Shown here in pieces: positions 22,466-33,700 of a stretch of DNA of 64,000 nucleotides (its first letter is position 1; every line of letters starts with the position of its first letter). The translations under genes were made by a program, and so were the position numbers. Location: assembly GCA_028753945.1 (NCBI GenBank), contig JAPNXP010000007.1:248001-312000 (forward strand), written 5' to 3'. Source of the stretch: Hexactinellida sp. DTS-2022. Taxonomy: Eukaryota; Porifera; Hexactinellida. The notes below the pieces were generated by a model, which was given only the letters and a program-made list of their open reading frames with translations, was not told the DNA's origin and made no database searches.

Positions 22466-25400
22466 TCACACCACTTCTATTGTAAAAGGACTCCCATTTA
22501 TATGCCCAGGATTTTCATCATCGCCCCAAAGCAATTCCAATATATATTCCCCTTTATCAGTCGCTACAAATGAAACTGACATTGTACCATCTTCATTCTT
22601 CATTAGGGACATTTCAGCTTTTTTGCGTCCGGATAATTTGGCGCGTAAAGGGCCAGGGCCGGATCCCTCTCCTAAACAGGAATTTAAACATTCCATAAAC
22701 ACATATACGTTGTTACGGTAGATTCTGTTAACTAGCATATCATATATAGTAACTGTTGTAATCGGAACAAGATGCACTAATATGCACACCCAAAGTTTTA
22801 GATTTGTAAGAATCCTTAATTAACCACAAGCATTAGAAATACAAGGTTTAATTCCCCTAGCCTATACAAATGCATGCAAGTGACTCCGGGTAATACGAAC
22901 ATATTAAGACGGTCCCCTGTTGTTCCTATTAGCAGAGTACTGTAACTACGTATATGGGTATATGGAATGCTAGTTAATCAACCTACTGTATTAAGTTAAT
23001 ATAGAAATAAGGGCCACAAGTTATCATGGTAAATTGATGATATTATTATATATACGTACATCAATTTACCAGCAAACTAAGTTATAATCCCTGGGATATA
23101 AAATAAACAAACAACTAACTAGCTACCTACCTGCTTCTATCTTGTATGACACGAGTTGATTAACGTTAACCTGTCTCTCATACCCGATGGCCCTGACCTG
23201 GCTGGTGTCCCTAACAGCTAGTCCGGTTACATGCGCTATAAAGGGAGACCCGCTAATGTGCTGTCCGCCCCAAGTGGCCTGTATCTGGTAATCCCCGGGT
23301 GCCACTGGGTTGTACCGCACCTTCATGTAGCCCCCACACGGCGTTATCACGATAGGGCCCGCCGGATAGGGACCCAGCACCGATACCGCCAGGGGACCAG
23401 GGCCCGCCCCCTCGTCTATGTGCACCTACAGGGGAATAGTTTTGCTAAGGGAATAGGAATAGGAATATAATACAGTGTTATATAGGTAGCTATCTAAATA
23501 ATTAACTTACTAACAACCAATAGGAATACAGTGTTAATTAACTACAGTCGAAACCGGTTTTTCTAACCAATTCTTTGTAGAGTATTCTTTGTAAAATAAA
23601 ATAAAATAAAAATACGATAGTTAGAAAAAACCGATTGAAAATATGCAAAATTGGAATTTCTTGCAAATTTAGAAAAACGGGTGTTAGAATAATCCGGTTT
23701 CGACTGTACTAGCTAACTAACTAACTAACTATGTACCTATCTAATTAACAAACTAGCTAAATGATTAACTAACTAACCAACTAACTAGCAAAGTGTGACG
23801 AAATTAAAAGACGAAATCTTTTAGTAATATAGCCTATATATTATTTAATCTCGCGCTAGCTAGCTAGCTAACTAATTGACTAACTACCTAGCTATCTAAC
23901 TACTAACATAGCCTATACATACTATATCTAACCTCGAACTCTGCTGGTACATTGACTTCCCCCTGGGCTATCCCGTCTCCCTTGGCGCAACAGAGACTCC
24001 CGTCTGATGCCCTGCCCTCCCCCTCTATCTTGACTCCCAAAGGGAAGTTAGGAATGTCCTCCTCGCCCCAGCGGAGGTGGATCTCGTACTGACCCGGGTC
24101 TCTGGAAACATGTCAATAATAATAACAATATACCTGTAAACAATGTTATAAACAACAATAACAACAAAGGATATATGTAAACAAGTGCATAAATCCCCTT
24201 CAAAGCCATTCAATACAAATGACACCGGTTAATACGAATTCCGGATAAGGCAAACGAGATTTGATGGTCCCCTGGTGTTCCTACTAACGAGATACCACTG
24301 TATACGAAAGGGGACTAAACCTTGTACTCCTACACCGATATTCCCTTATCCGTGTTCCTAATAACAAGTATCTACTATAGTTCAAATTAATACTATAGAT
24401 CCTATTTAAAGATCGATATTTGTTCCTACTAAAGAGTATCTAATATACAGTCAACTCCGCTTAATAGAGCACCGCTTAATAGATCTCTCCGCTTAATGGA
24501 GTCAAAATTTCACAGAATTTATAAGACGGAATTACATTTTGAAAATATTTTCGGTTAATAGATTTCTCCGCTTAATCGGGTCAAAATTTCATAGGATTTA
24601 TAGGACGGAATGACAGTTTGACTCAAATATTTCAGTTAATAGATTTCTCCGCTTAATCGGGTCAAAGCAACCTGGTCCCGAGGTGACTCTATTAAGCGGA
24701 GTCGACTGTATCCCATTATATACTCCTTAACCTATACATGTCCCTACTAACAGAGTATCTACTACATGTCCCTATTAACAGATCTGTACACTATCTACCT
24801 GCATGTGTATGTGACGGTTATACTCGAGTCCTCCGCCTCCTCCGCCACTATGCTGGGCTTGGTGGGACCGGATATCTTAATGGAGAGGGGACCGGCACCC
24901 GCCCCGGTCTGGGGGCTAACCTGGATACGCAGTGGCTCATTGGTATTCCCTCCCTTCAGTCCCTCTCCTTCTATTCGCAGTTTGGAGACGTCGTTTCTAG
25001 TCTCGCCGCCGATGTTAACCAGAAATGGAGATCCTATATAGTTATAGCGATATTGTAGCGGTAATATAGGCACACATATATAGGCGCCCATTATAAATTT
25101 TAAGAGCCGAATTTGAAAATTTATTAAGCGAAGTAAAAAATTTAGGCACTAACTAGTTATTTTAAGCGCAAATATTACAATTATAAGCGCCAAAGTGAAA
25201 TTTCTAGGCGCCAACTAAAATTTTAAGCGCTAAATATTATAATTTTTAAGCGCCAATTTTTAAAATTATAAGCGACAAATCTTTTATTTTAGGCGCCAAA
25301 TTAAATTTCTAGACGCCAACTCATAATTTTAAGCGCCAATTATTATAATTTTTAAGCGCCATAATGAAATTTCTAATTATAAGCACCAATATTTTTATTT

Positions 25401-28400
25401 AAAGGCGCCAAATTAAAATTTCCTTCCCCAACTATTACTTTTAGGCGCCATAATGAAATTTATAATTATAAGCACCAATTTGTATATTTTTGGCGCCAAA
25501 TTAAAATTTGCTTCGCCAACTATTACTTTTAGGCGCCATAATGAATTTCTAATTAGAAGCACCACTGCATTAAACTTACCTGCTATATGAGCCTCTGCCC
25601 AAATAATTTTAATCTTGTACTGTCCGGGAGAAGTAGGATGGTACGTGACATTAATTAGTTTGTCTTCTTCCACCATTTCTATTGGTTCGGCCTTGCTGGG
25701 TCCCAAAATGTGAACTCTGAGACGGGCAACTTGGGCCTCAGGGCCACAGCGAATCACAAAGTTACACTTCTCGCCTGTAAACAAGTAAATAACAACATAA
25801 ACAATCTTTTTCCTTTCGTGACCCTCTTTTTAGGATCGAGTAAATTGTTCAAAAACTAAATCTAAAAATTAAATCTAAAAAATTAAAAAAAATTAAATCT
25901 AAACTAAAATTTTGGGATCCTAAAAATATTCTTGTATATCCATGGTTATAACAATGGTTATGCTAAAACAATGGAGATAATAAGTGGAATATGAATGTGC
26001 ACTATACCTGTGTTACCGCTAATTAGCCCCATTCCGTCTGCCGTGCATTTGTCTGTAAACTCAGCGAAGTCTACAGTATTATGGAAAGGGGAACCAGGGA
26101 TGTGCTGACCCCCAACCTATAAACAGGTATATTGTCAACAACAATAACAACAGAAACATAGAAAATAAGAATTAGAAACACAACACCAACAAGGATAACA
26201 ATAAGCAAGAAAAAAATTTTTGAAAAAAAAACTACAAATTTTTCAAAAAAATAAAATAAAAATAAAAAATAAAAACAACATCAACAACAACATATTGTTT
26301 ACCTTTACTTCTACAGAATACTCTCCTGCTACCCTAGGTGTATACTCCACTCTAATCCTATCCCCTGATTGGCTTATATCCGTCTTATTAGGTCCAGAGG
26401 GTCCAATAACACTAACACCAACATCCGAGGGAATCAAATCCGGTCCTATAATCTGGAACCAAGTTCTCTCAGTCGTTCTTAAGGTTCCGGTTAAGCCAGG
26501 CCCCTCGGCGCTACACAACTGTTCTGTACCGGCGCTAGCTTGAGTGGGCCCTGGGTAGCTAGACCCTGTCGCTACCTACATAGGTATTGACGGAGTCAAT
26601 ACGAGCAAAGGCACTTCGGCCGCCCGTGAAATGTAAAACTAGGGCTGTGCCAATTAGTTTCCATTTACCGGGCGTGTACGTACATTGACCGGAGTTTACC
26701 CGGATTCTGTTATACTCCGGTTAATAGTACACTTGTATATAGGTGGGTCGAATTACAGCCTCAAGCAGTTGGCACAGCCCTAGTTTTACATTTACCGGAC
26801 GTGTACTATTGAAACGGGTTTATAAGTGGATGGTGTATAAGTGGGTGGTGTATAAATGGGTGGTTATAAGTGGGTGGTTTATAAGTCCCGGGTATTTATA
26901 CCCTATGTCTACCTGGTTGAGATCAGAGAGGAGATCGTCCAATGAGCTTGCTGTCTCTGAGACAGGAGGAACAATAGGCTTTGCGGGAGGAAAGCTGATA
27001 GGAGGTGGAGGCTTAGTCGGAGATCTGATTGGCTTAGAGGCGTAGGAGGAGCGCTCTGGGATAGGGGGACCTATAAATAGGAGTGTGTAGTAAGGAGAGT
27101 ACCATGGATATGCTGTTACATAACTATATTGATAACTATTCTGTTAATAGGAACACGGATAAGGGAAATATCAGTTAGGGAGTTCCTACAAAAGAAGTTT
27201 AATACAGTCAAGTCTGCTTATTGTGTACAACTTTTGTCTGCTTAATATGAAGATTTTTTATCATGAACAAACCCTATGGTCCCAATTTAGCAATTTAAAT
27301 AGGGTTGGTATTAAATTGAGTTCGCTTATTATGAAGTCTCTCTATAATGAACACAATTTTTGGTCCCTTGAATTATCATAACAAAAAGAACCTGACTGTA
27401 TACTAAATCACTATTACTGTCAGGCCTTAATACAGTAGCTATGCTTGTGAACATAACTGTTATAGGAACTGTAGCTTTACCTTGGGACTGCTGCAAGGTA
27501 GCGACTGGTGTTATGGTTGTTCCGGTTAGTTTATTCGGTCCCTTCTCGAACTGTCTCCGCAGAGCAGAAACCGAGATAAACCCCTCGTCATCTCCGTCTC
27601 CTCCTCCGGAAGTAGCCATGCCACCCTGAGTGGCGGCGCGACCTATAAAGGAATAAGGGATAGTTATACATACTGAATATGTTATAGGGTCCTATAGTTA
27701 AGCCCTATAGTAAATGTATTTAATGTTATAAGGGGTAATGAGTTATAAGGGGATAGTTATTAAACTGAATATGTTATAAGGCCCTATAGTTAAGCCTTAT
27801 AGTATAGGGGATTAGTATAGGAAATGTATCGGATCCTACTAGACAGTTATGTCCTATAGGGAATAATTATACATTCCTGAAAAACATTGTCTATTCTCGA
27901 TCCTAGTTTATATAGCTTAAAGATAATTTTTGTTAGTTTGTTAATTAGTATAATTGTTTCTTGTATACGTCCTATTATTACGTCCTATAGGGGCATACTT
28001 ATAAGATCCTGAAAAATGTTGTAAGATCCCATAGGAGATTATAGGATTCTGGAAAATGTTATGGTCACGATCCTAGTTTCTATAACTTAAAGGGGAATAA
28101 TATGTTTTTATTTTTTTATAGTTTGTATAAGGATCTACGATAAGATTAGATCCTCACAAGCAGGGTTTTTTTAAGGTTGAGACCTTGGTGTAATTCAGCA
28201 GCGGCCGTGGTGTAACTCAACACTGCAGCGGCCGCGGCCGACCCGAATCGTGGTGTAACTTCCCAAAATCTTGGTGGCATTTTGCCACCAAGAAGACCCT
28301 TAAAAAAAACCCTGCTCACAAGTATAGAAATCATAAAAAATTAAATACAAAATAATGTCCTGTCTACCGATAGCTTTCGCTTTCTCTGTTTTAGACGGCA

Positions 28401-29118
28401 CTCTGGGTGGCGGCAGTTTGGTAGACTTAACACTGACAGTTACGCCTCCGAATTTGTGGGGTTTGTTATGCGTTTCCGGAGTTAGCAGATCCTCTGGGGG
28501 CGGAGGAAGATCCTGGAGCTTGCTGGGAGAGCCGTCAGAACCTAACCGGAACTAAGTGTAGTATAACCGGAACTAAGTGTTATATAACCGGAACTAAGTG
28601 TAGTATAAGTGGAACTAAGTAATCTAGCCGCGCAGATTTTTTTGCCTGGATGAAAGCCTGGTTTGACTGGCTCCTAAATTAGGCATATTTTATAGTGACG
28701 ACGTCAATAATCTAAAAATACAGCTGTGCCGATAACATTTTCTTTTTGGAGGCACTATCAAACGACCAACCACCAAAATAAGCCGCTATTGTTGTTATAT
28801 TTCATCATAAATTTCAAAAAAAAAATTCCGCATAATTTTTTTCCCGATGAAATTTTTGAATTTTTTCCCGCAGAATTTTTTTCCTGGATAAAAGCCCGGT
28901 TTGACCTGCCGCTATTGTTGTTGTTTACCTTTTGAGAAGGTGACAACACTCTCGAATATATCGCTTGGGTCCGGGGCTGGCGGCAGGTCGGTCGGAGAGT
29001 CGAGAAGATCCTCAGAGGGGGGCGGGGGAGGGGGAGGGGGGAGGTCCGAGAAATCCTGTCCGATTCTCTCCAACTCAGCTAACAGTTGTTCCGTCTCTGT
29101 TGAAAGCTCAGCTGCCAT
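22466..29118 (-). CDS. Filamin-repeat protein with proline-rich, LD-motif N-terminus (11 exons)
   Basis: Exons on the minus strand: 28929-29118, 28368-28541, 27481-27642, 26913-27070, 26303-26575, 26008-26116, 25580-25774, 24799-25033, 23933-24101, 23131-23425, 22466-22671 (TGA), giving 721 residues with all splice phases consistent. Start chosen at 29118 (AACAAATGG, good context); a MITE begins 18 bp upstream. Residues 1-228 are acidic and proline-rich: an LD-like LLAELE at 12-17, FSDL plus eight prolines at 23-34, further PPPP stretches, and a strong LD motif LDDLLSDLN near 219-227. Residues from about 242 to 721 form five filamin immunoglobulin-like repeats (GPGL/GAGPGPL starts, Y.P..PG.Y.I...W....I.GSPF cores). 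There is no calponin-homology actin-binding domain. LD motifs and poly-proline recall paxillin, zyxin and migfilin, so a role as an adhesion scaffold is inferred. No named orthologue recognised. Confidence 0.88.
23544..23706. mobile_element. Pogo-like MITE, CAGTCGAAACCGG family
   Basis: The ends CAGTCGAAACCGGTTTTTCT and AATCCGGTTTCGACTG are inverted and flanked by TA. A shorter relative lies at 2924-3007. Confidence 0.75.
24448..24708. mobile_element. Pogo-like MITE, CAGTCAACTCCGCTTAATAG family (long form)
   Basis: Inverted ends and TA flanks. The internal unit (GATTTCTCCGCTTAATCGGG) is reiterated, making this copy 261 bp against about 102 bp for the short form. Confidence 0.75.
25090..25565. 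repeat. GGCGCC-spaced AT-rich array in a filamin-gene intron
   Basis: About 20 copies of an AAGCGCCAA/AGGCGCCAA core occur at irregular 20-35-bp spacing in an otherwise A/T-only background, filling most of intron 25034-25579. Confidence 0.7.
26629..26793. mobile_element. MITE with AAATGTAAAACTAGGGCTGT inverted ends
   Basis: The left sequence AAATGTAAAACTAGGGCTGT followed by GCCAA is mirrored by TTGGC ACAGCCCTAGTTTTACATTT at the right. It lies in a filamin-gene intron, 54 bp from exon 26303-26575. Confidence 0.7.
27205..27398. mobile_element. Pogo-like MITE, CAGTCAAGTCTGCTTATTGT family
   Basis: The ends CAGTCAAGTCTGC and AACCTGACTG are inverted and TA-flanked. Related copies lie at 3593-3707, 11123-11316 and 15326-15520. 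Confidence 0.75.
28161..28314. mobile_element. hAT-type MITE with 8-bp target duplication
   Basis: The ends CAGGGTTTTTTTAAGG and CCTTAAAAAAAACCCTG are inverted and flanked by a perfect 8-bp direct repeat CTCACAAG (28153-28160, 28315-28322). The interior contains GC-rich GCGGCCGC palindromes. It is non-coding and lies in a filamin-gene intron. Confidence 0.9.
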
Positions 29119-29135
29119 TTGTTCTATTATAGATA

Positions 29136-29237
29136 CAGTCAACTCCGCTTAATAAAGCCACCGGTTAATAGATTTCTCCGCTTAATTGGGTCAAAACAAC
29201 CTGGTCCCGAGGTGGCTCTATTAAGCGGAGTCGACTG
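29136..29237. mobile_element. Pogo-like MITE abutting the filamin-gene start
   Basis: Ends CAGTCAACTCCGCTTAATAA and TTAAGCGGAGTCGACTG, TA-flanked. It sits 18 bp upstream of the proposed start codon, so it may form part of the 5' leader or the promoter. Confidence 0.75.
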
Positions 29238-29293
29238 TACGTACAGTCAACTCCCGTTATAACACGAATTATGGGATAAATATTAGGTGACTA

Positions 29294-29481
29294 CAGTAGA
29301 ACCTTGATTATACGAACACCAACGGACGGGAAAAATATGTTCGCTTTATCCGGAGTTCGTATTAACCGGAGTAATACCCATTGAATAGACATTGTAGGGA
29401 CCTGATTTTGTGGAACTGTTTGTTTGCTCGTCTTATTCTGAAATTCGTATTAGCCGTGTTCGTACTAACAAGGTTCTACTG
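29294..29481. mobile_element. Pogo-like MITE, CAGTAGAACCTTGATTATACG family
   Basis: The ends CAGTAGAACCTTG and CAAGGTTCTACTG are inverted with TA flanks; no ORF. Confidence 0.7.
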
Positions 29482-30599
29482 TATAGATACAGTAGATACC
29501 GGATATAAAAACATCGTTGGAAAACGGTCGCCATATACTCCATATAATTTACACCGGTTATAAGAACGTTATATGCAGTTCCCAACTATGTTCTTATAAC
29601 GGATATCCACTGTATAGTAAACTCCCGTTATAAAACACGAATTATGGGTCATTATTGAATCTGATAATTCTAAAATTACCCTGGAATCAGTCAACTCTCG
29701 TTATATTGAAATGATTGTGACCTGAAAACTCCTTCGTTATATCCGGATAATCGTTAAACTAATTACATTATTCTATACAAATATAATTAAAGTGAACTCC
29801 CGTTATAACGAAGTCGGAATTAACGAAATAACCGCTTATAACGAAAAGATTTTCCCCCAGAGCACTAAATGCATTAAATATTATTCGCTTATAATGAATA
29901 TCCAGATATAACGAAGTATTTACAGGTCCCAATCACTTCGTTATAACGAGAGTTGACTATACTCTATAAATCGGCACCCAAAATTGCATTCAGCTAGGAA
30001 ATAGCGCCTAATTAGAAAAAGCCTATTAAAAAGCACTAAATAGTATTTCTTAAGTTGGCGCCTAAATAATGAGCCCATATCAAATATCTACAAGAGCCGA
30101 ATTTAGCTATAATCCAATCATATTACTTTCTTTACAAGACAGACTGAACAAGCAACCAAACAACACTTTATTTGGTACTTATTTCTATATATTTACAGGA
30201 ACTAATTTCTCTATTGGTATCAGTTAGATAATTAATAGATCCACTGAATACCTATAGACTCTATAGAGTTAGTGCAGCATTAATAATTTAATATGGCATA
30301 GATATCGTATAAATCGTAGACAATTCAATGCGGATGAATAATAGAAGCGGTTAAGATAAAATGATAAAGGAAATTTTAAGATTTTTTTGTGAGTGCGTGT
30401 ACTTGGTTTGCAACAAAGTTTTGCCAGCAATATATATTATATAAGCTTATTCAGGGATTTAGGGTAAATTATTGTTATTTTCTTTGTTATATGAAGTGTA
30501 CTCACTGTCGAATATGAGTTGTTCAACTGTGGAATATTATAAAGAATACTCGACTGTCGAATAAGAAATTGAATATGGCTCTACGTAATACGTATACTC

Positions 30600-30722
30600 C
30601 TATTATAATACACCCATATCACTGATGTACAATGTAATCACTAATGTACTCCTACAATAACTCATCAGAATAATTATTTATACAAACTTCACCTTTTAAT
30701 CTGTTGAATATTCTATCATCTC
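30600..30722 (+). promoter_or_regulatory. Upstream block shared by the LRR-EGF family
   Basis: This block carries CTACAATAACTC, a TATA-like AATTATTTATACAAACTTCA, then CACCTTTTAATCTGTTGAAT just before the ATG. The same elements, in the same order and spacing, precede the other six paralogues. This marks a promoter and 5' leader that were duplicated with the genes. Function is inferred from conservation alone. Confidence 0.6.
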
Positions 30723-33700
30723 ATGTTTCTATCGATCCTATCGATTCCTGTTTTCCTGCTACTCTGCAGTTATACCCCTGTGGTACATGGAATTTGCGTA
30801 GAGCCAGAGATAACTTGTAATATTTATACTACTTATAGTTCCTGTACATTCAGGGCATCCAACGCTTCCAGGACAAGCTACCTTATAGCGAAGTGTTCTG
30901 GTGAATTAGCAGATAATGGAAGAACTTATATTGACTTTTATGTGTTTTTGACGGAGAATAATGGAACTGTCACACTGGATATAGGTGGAGGTATATACAT
31001 ATTATATTTGTTTGCTTATGATACATTCTCGATTGAATTCAACAAGACTCAAATTGACATCCAATATCTGATTTTACATCCACTTAGTTCTGCTGTTATA
31101 TATTGTCCTTATGATTTGTTAAACTATTTCCCAAGCGCTATATACCTCAATATACAAAGTGCTGTATTCGATCGCTTTCCATACTTAAACTCGACAAGTT
31201 TAACAGAACTGTATCTCTACTACCTTACGCTACCTAGTGTCGTAACCATTCTGCCGTCAATGCTTATTCTACCTAACTTGAAGTGGTTAAGATTGTATCA
31301 ACCAGAAGACGCACAGTGGTATCGTGCTATTCCCAGCAGTTTCGATAATACTCGTATTGAGTATTTAAATCTGGGAGGAATACAACACCTCTATAGTTAC
31401 CAGTTTGCTAACTTGACACGTTTGAGAACATTGTATTTGTACAGATTTTTCACTAATTTCACATTTGAAGAGAACGCACTATCTGGATTAGATGGATTGA
31501 CAACATTATATACTCGGTACTTGCAAACAAATTTAGATTTGGTTTCCGAAGAGACATTTCCTAGTCTAACATCTTTCGATTTACGTTATTCTTCTGTAAC
31601 TACACTCGAACAAAGATTTTTTGAAAGACAGAAAGCATTATCCAGAGTATATGCTCATTCTGTTCCATTCCATTGTAACTGCGACATGGCATGGGTTAGT
31701 TATGTTGTTAATAATCTGGGTTGGTACGTTTATGGCAGGTGTGAAACCCCTTCCAGTTTGAATGGGAACTCAATAAGTAACAGTTCCAATTACGTCAACT
31801 GTTCAATCCAATCCTACCATTGCTTCAATGATACTTTCATTTGTCCTTCTGGGTTTAACTGTGTTAACACAGCAAACAGTTCACACTGTGAATGCATAGA
31901 TGCGTATTGTGACTGTGGAGAGGGATACACACTAAATGCAATTACCAGATTATGTGTGGATACAAACGAGTGCACTGGCACCAACTACTGTGAGCATACC
32001 TGCACTAACTCAGTAGGTTCCTATTCATGTTCCTGTTTACCTGGATTCATTCTTAATTCCCCTCATTTCTGTGAAGATATTAACGAGTGCACTGGCACCA
32101 ACTACTGTGAACATAACTGCACTAACTCAGTAGGTTCCTATTCGTGTTCCTGTTTACCTGGATTCATTCTTAATTCCCCTCATTTCTGTGAAGATATTGA
32201 CGAGTGCACTGGCACCAACTACTGTGAGCATAACTGCACAAACACAGTAGGTTCCTTTTCATGTTCCTGTTTACCTGGATTCACTCTTAATCCCCCTCAC
32301 TTCTGTGAAGATATTGACGAGTGCACTGGCACCAACTACTGTGAGCATAACTGCACAAACACAGTAGGTTCCTATTCATGTTCCTGTTTACCTGGATTCA
32401 CTCTTAATCCCCCTTACTCCTGTGAAGATATTGACGAGTGCACTGTCACCAACTACTGTGAGCATAACTGCACAAACACAGTAGGTTCCTATTCATGTTC
32501 CTGTTTACCTGGATTCACTCTTAATCCCCCTCACTTCTGTGAAGATATTGACGAGTGCACTGGCACCAACTACTGTGAGCATAACTGCACAAACACAGTA
32601 GGTTCCTATTCATGTTCCTGTTTACCTGGATTCACTCTTAATCCCCCTCACTTCTGTGAAGATATTGACGAGTGCACTGGCACCAACTACTGTGAGCATA
32701 ACTGCACTAACTCAGTAGGTTCCTATTCATGTTCCTGTTTACCTGGATTCACTCTTAATCCCCCTCACTCCTGTGAAGATATTGACGAGTGCACTGGCAC
32801 CAACTACTGTGAGCATAACTGCACTAACACATTTGGTTCCTATTCATGTTCCTGTTTACCTGGATTCACTCTTAATCCCCCTCACTTCTGTGAAGATATT
32901 GACGAGTGCACTGGCACCAACTACTGTGAGCATAACTGCACTAACACAGTAGGTTCCTATTCATGTTCCTGTTTACCTGGATTCACTCTTAACCCCCCTC
33001 ACTCCTGTGAAGATATTGACGAGTGCACTGGCACCAACTACTGTGAACATAACTGCACTAACTCAGTAGGTTCCTATTCATGTTCCTGTTTACCTGGATT
33101 CACTCTTAACCCCCCTCACTCCTGTGAAGATATTGACGAGTGCACTGTCACCAACTACTGTGAGCATAACTGCACTAACACAGTTGGTTCCTATTCGTGT
33201 TCCTGCTTACCTGGATTCACTCTTAACCTCCCTCACTCCTGTGAAGATATTGACGAGTGCACTGGCACCAACTACTGTGAACATAACTGCACTAACTCAG
33301 TAGGTTCCTATTCATGTTCCTGTTTACCTGGATTCACTCTTGACCCCCCTTACTCCTGTGAAGATATTGACGAGTGCACTGGCACCAACTACTGTGAACA
33401 TAACTGCACTAACTCAGTAGGTTCCTATTCATGTTCCTGTTTACCTGGATTCACTCTTAACCCCCCTTACTCCTGTGAAGATATTAATGAGTGCACTGTC
33501 ACCAACTACTGTGAACATAACTGCACTAACACAGTTGGTTCCTATTCGTGTTCCTGCTTACCTGGATTCACTCTTAACCTCCCTCACTCCTGTGAAGATA
33601 TTGACGAGTGCACTGGCACCAACTACTGTGAACATAACTGCACTAACTCAGTAGGTTCCTATTCATGTTCCTGTTTACCTGGATTCACTCTTAACCCCCC

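Larger units (their letters stand above)
29238..30722. other. Spacer between the filamin-repeat gene and LRR-EGF gene A
   Basis: No gene seen. It holds several copies and fragments of the CAGTCAACTCTCGTTATAACG MITE family (about 29690-29960), then AT-rich unique sequence leading into the shared LRR-EGF promoter block. Confidence 0.6.

Noticed and set aside
28146-28334. 62-codon minus-strand frame in a filamin-gene intron
   Set aside because: Falls entirely on the hAT-type MITE 28161-28314.
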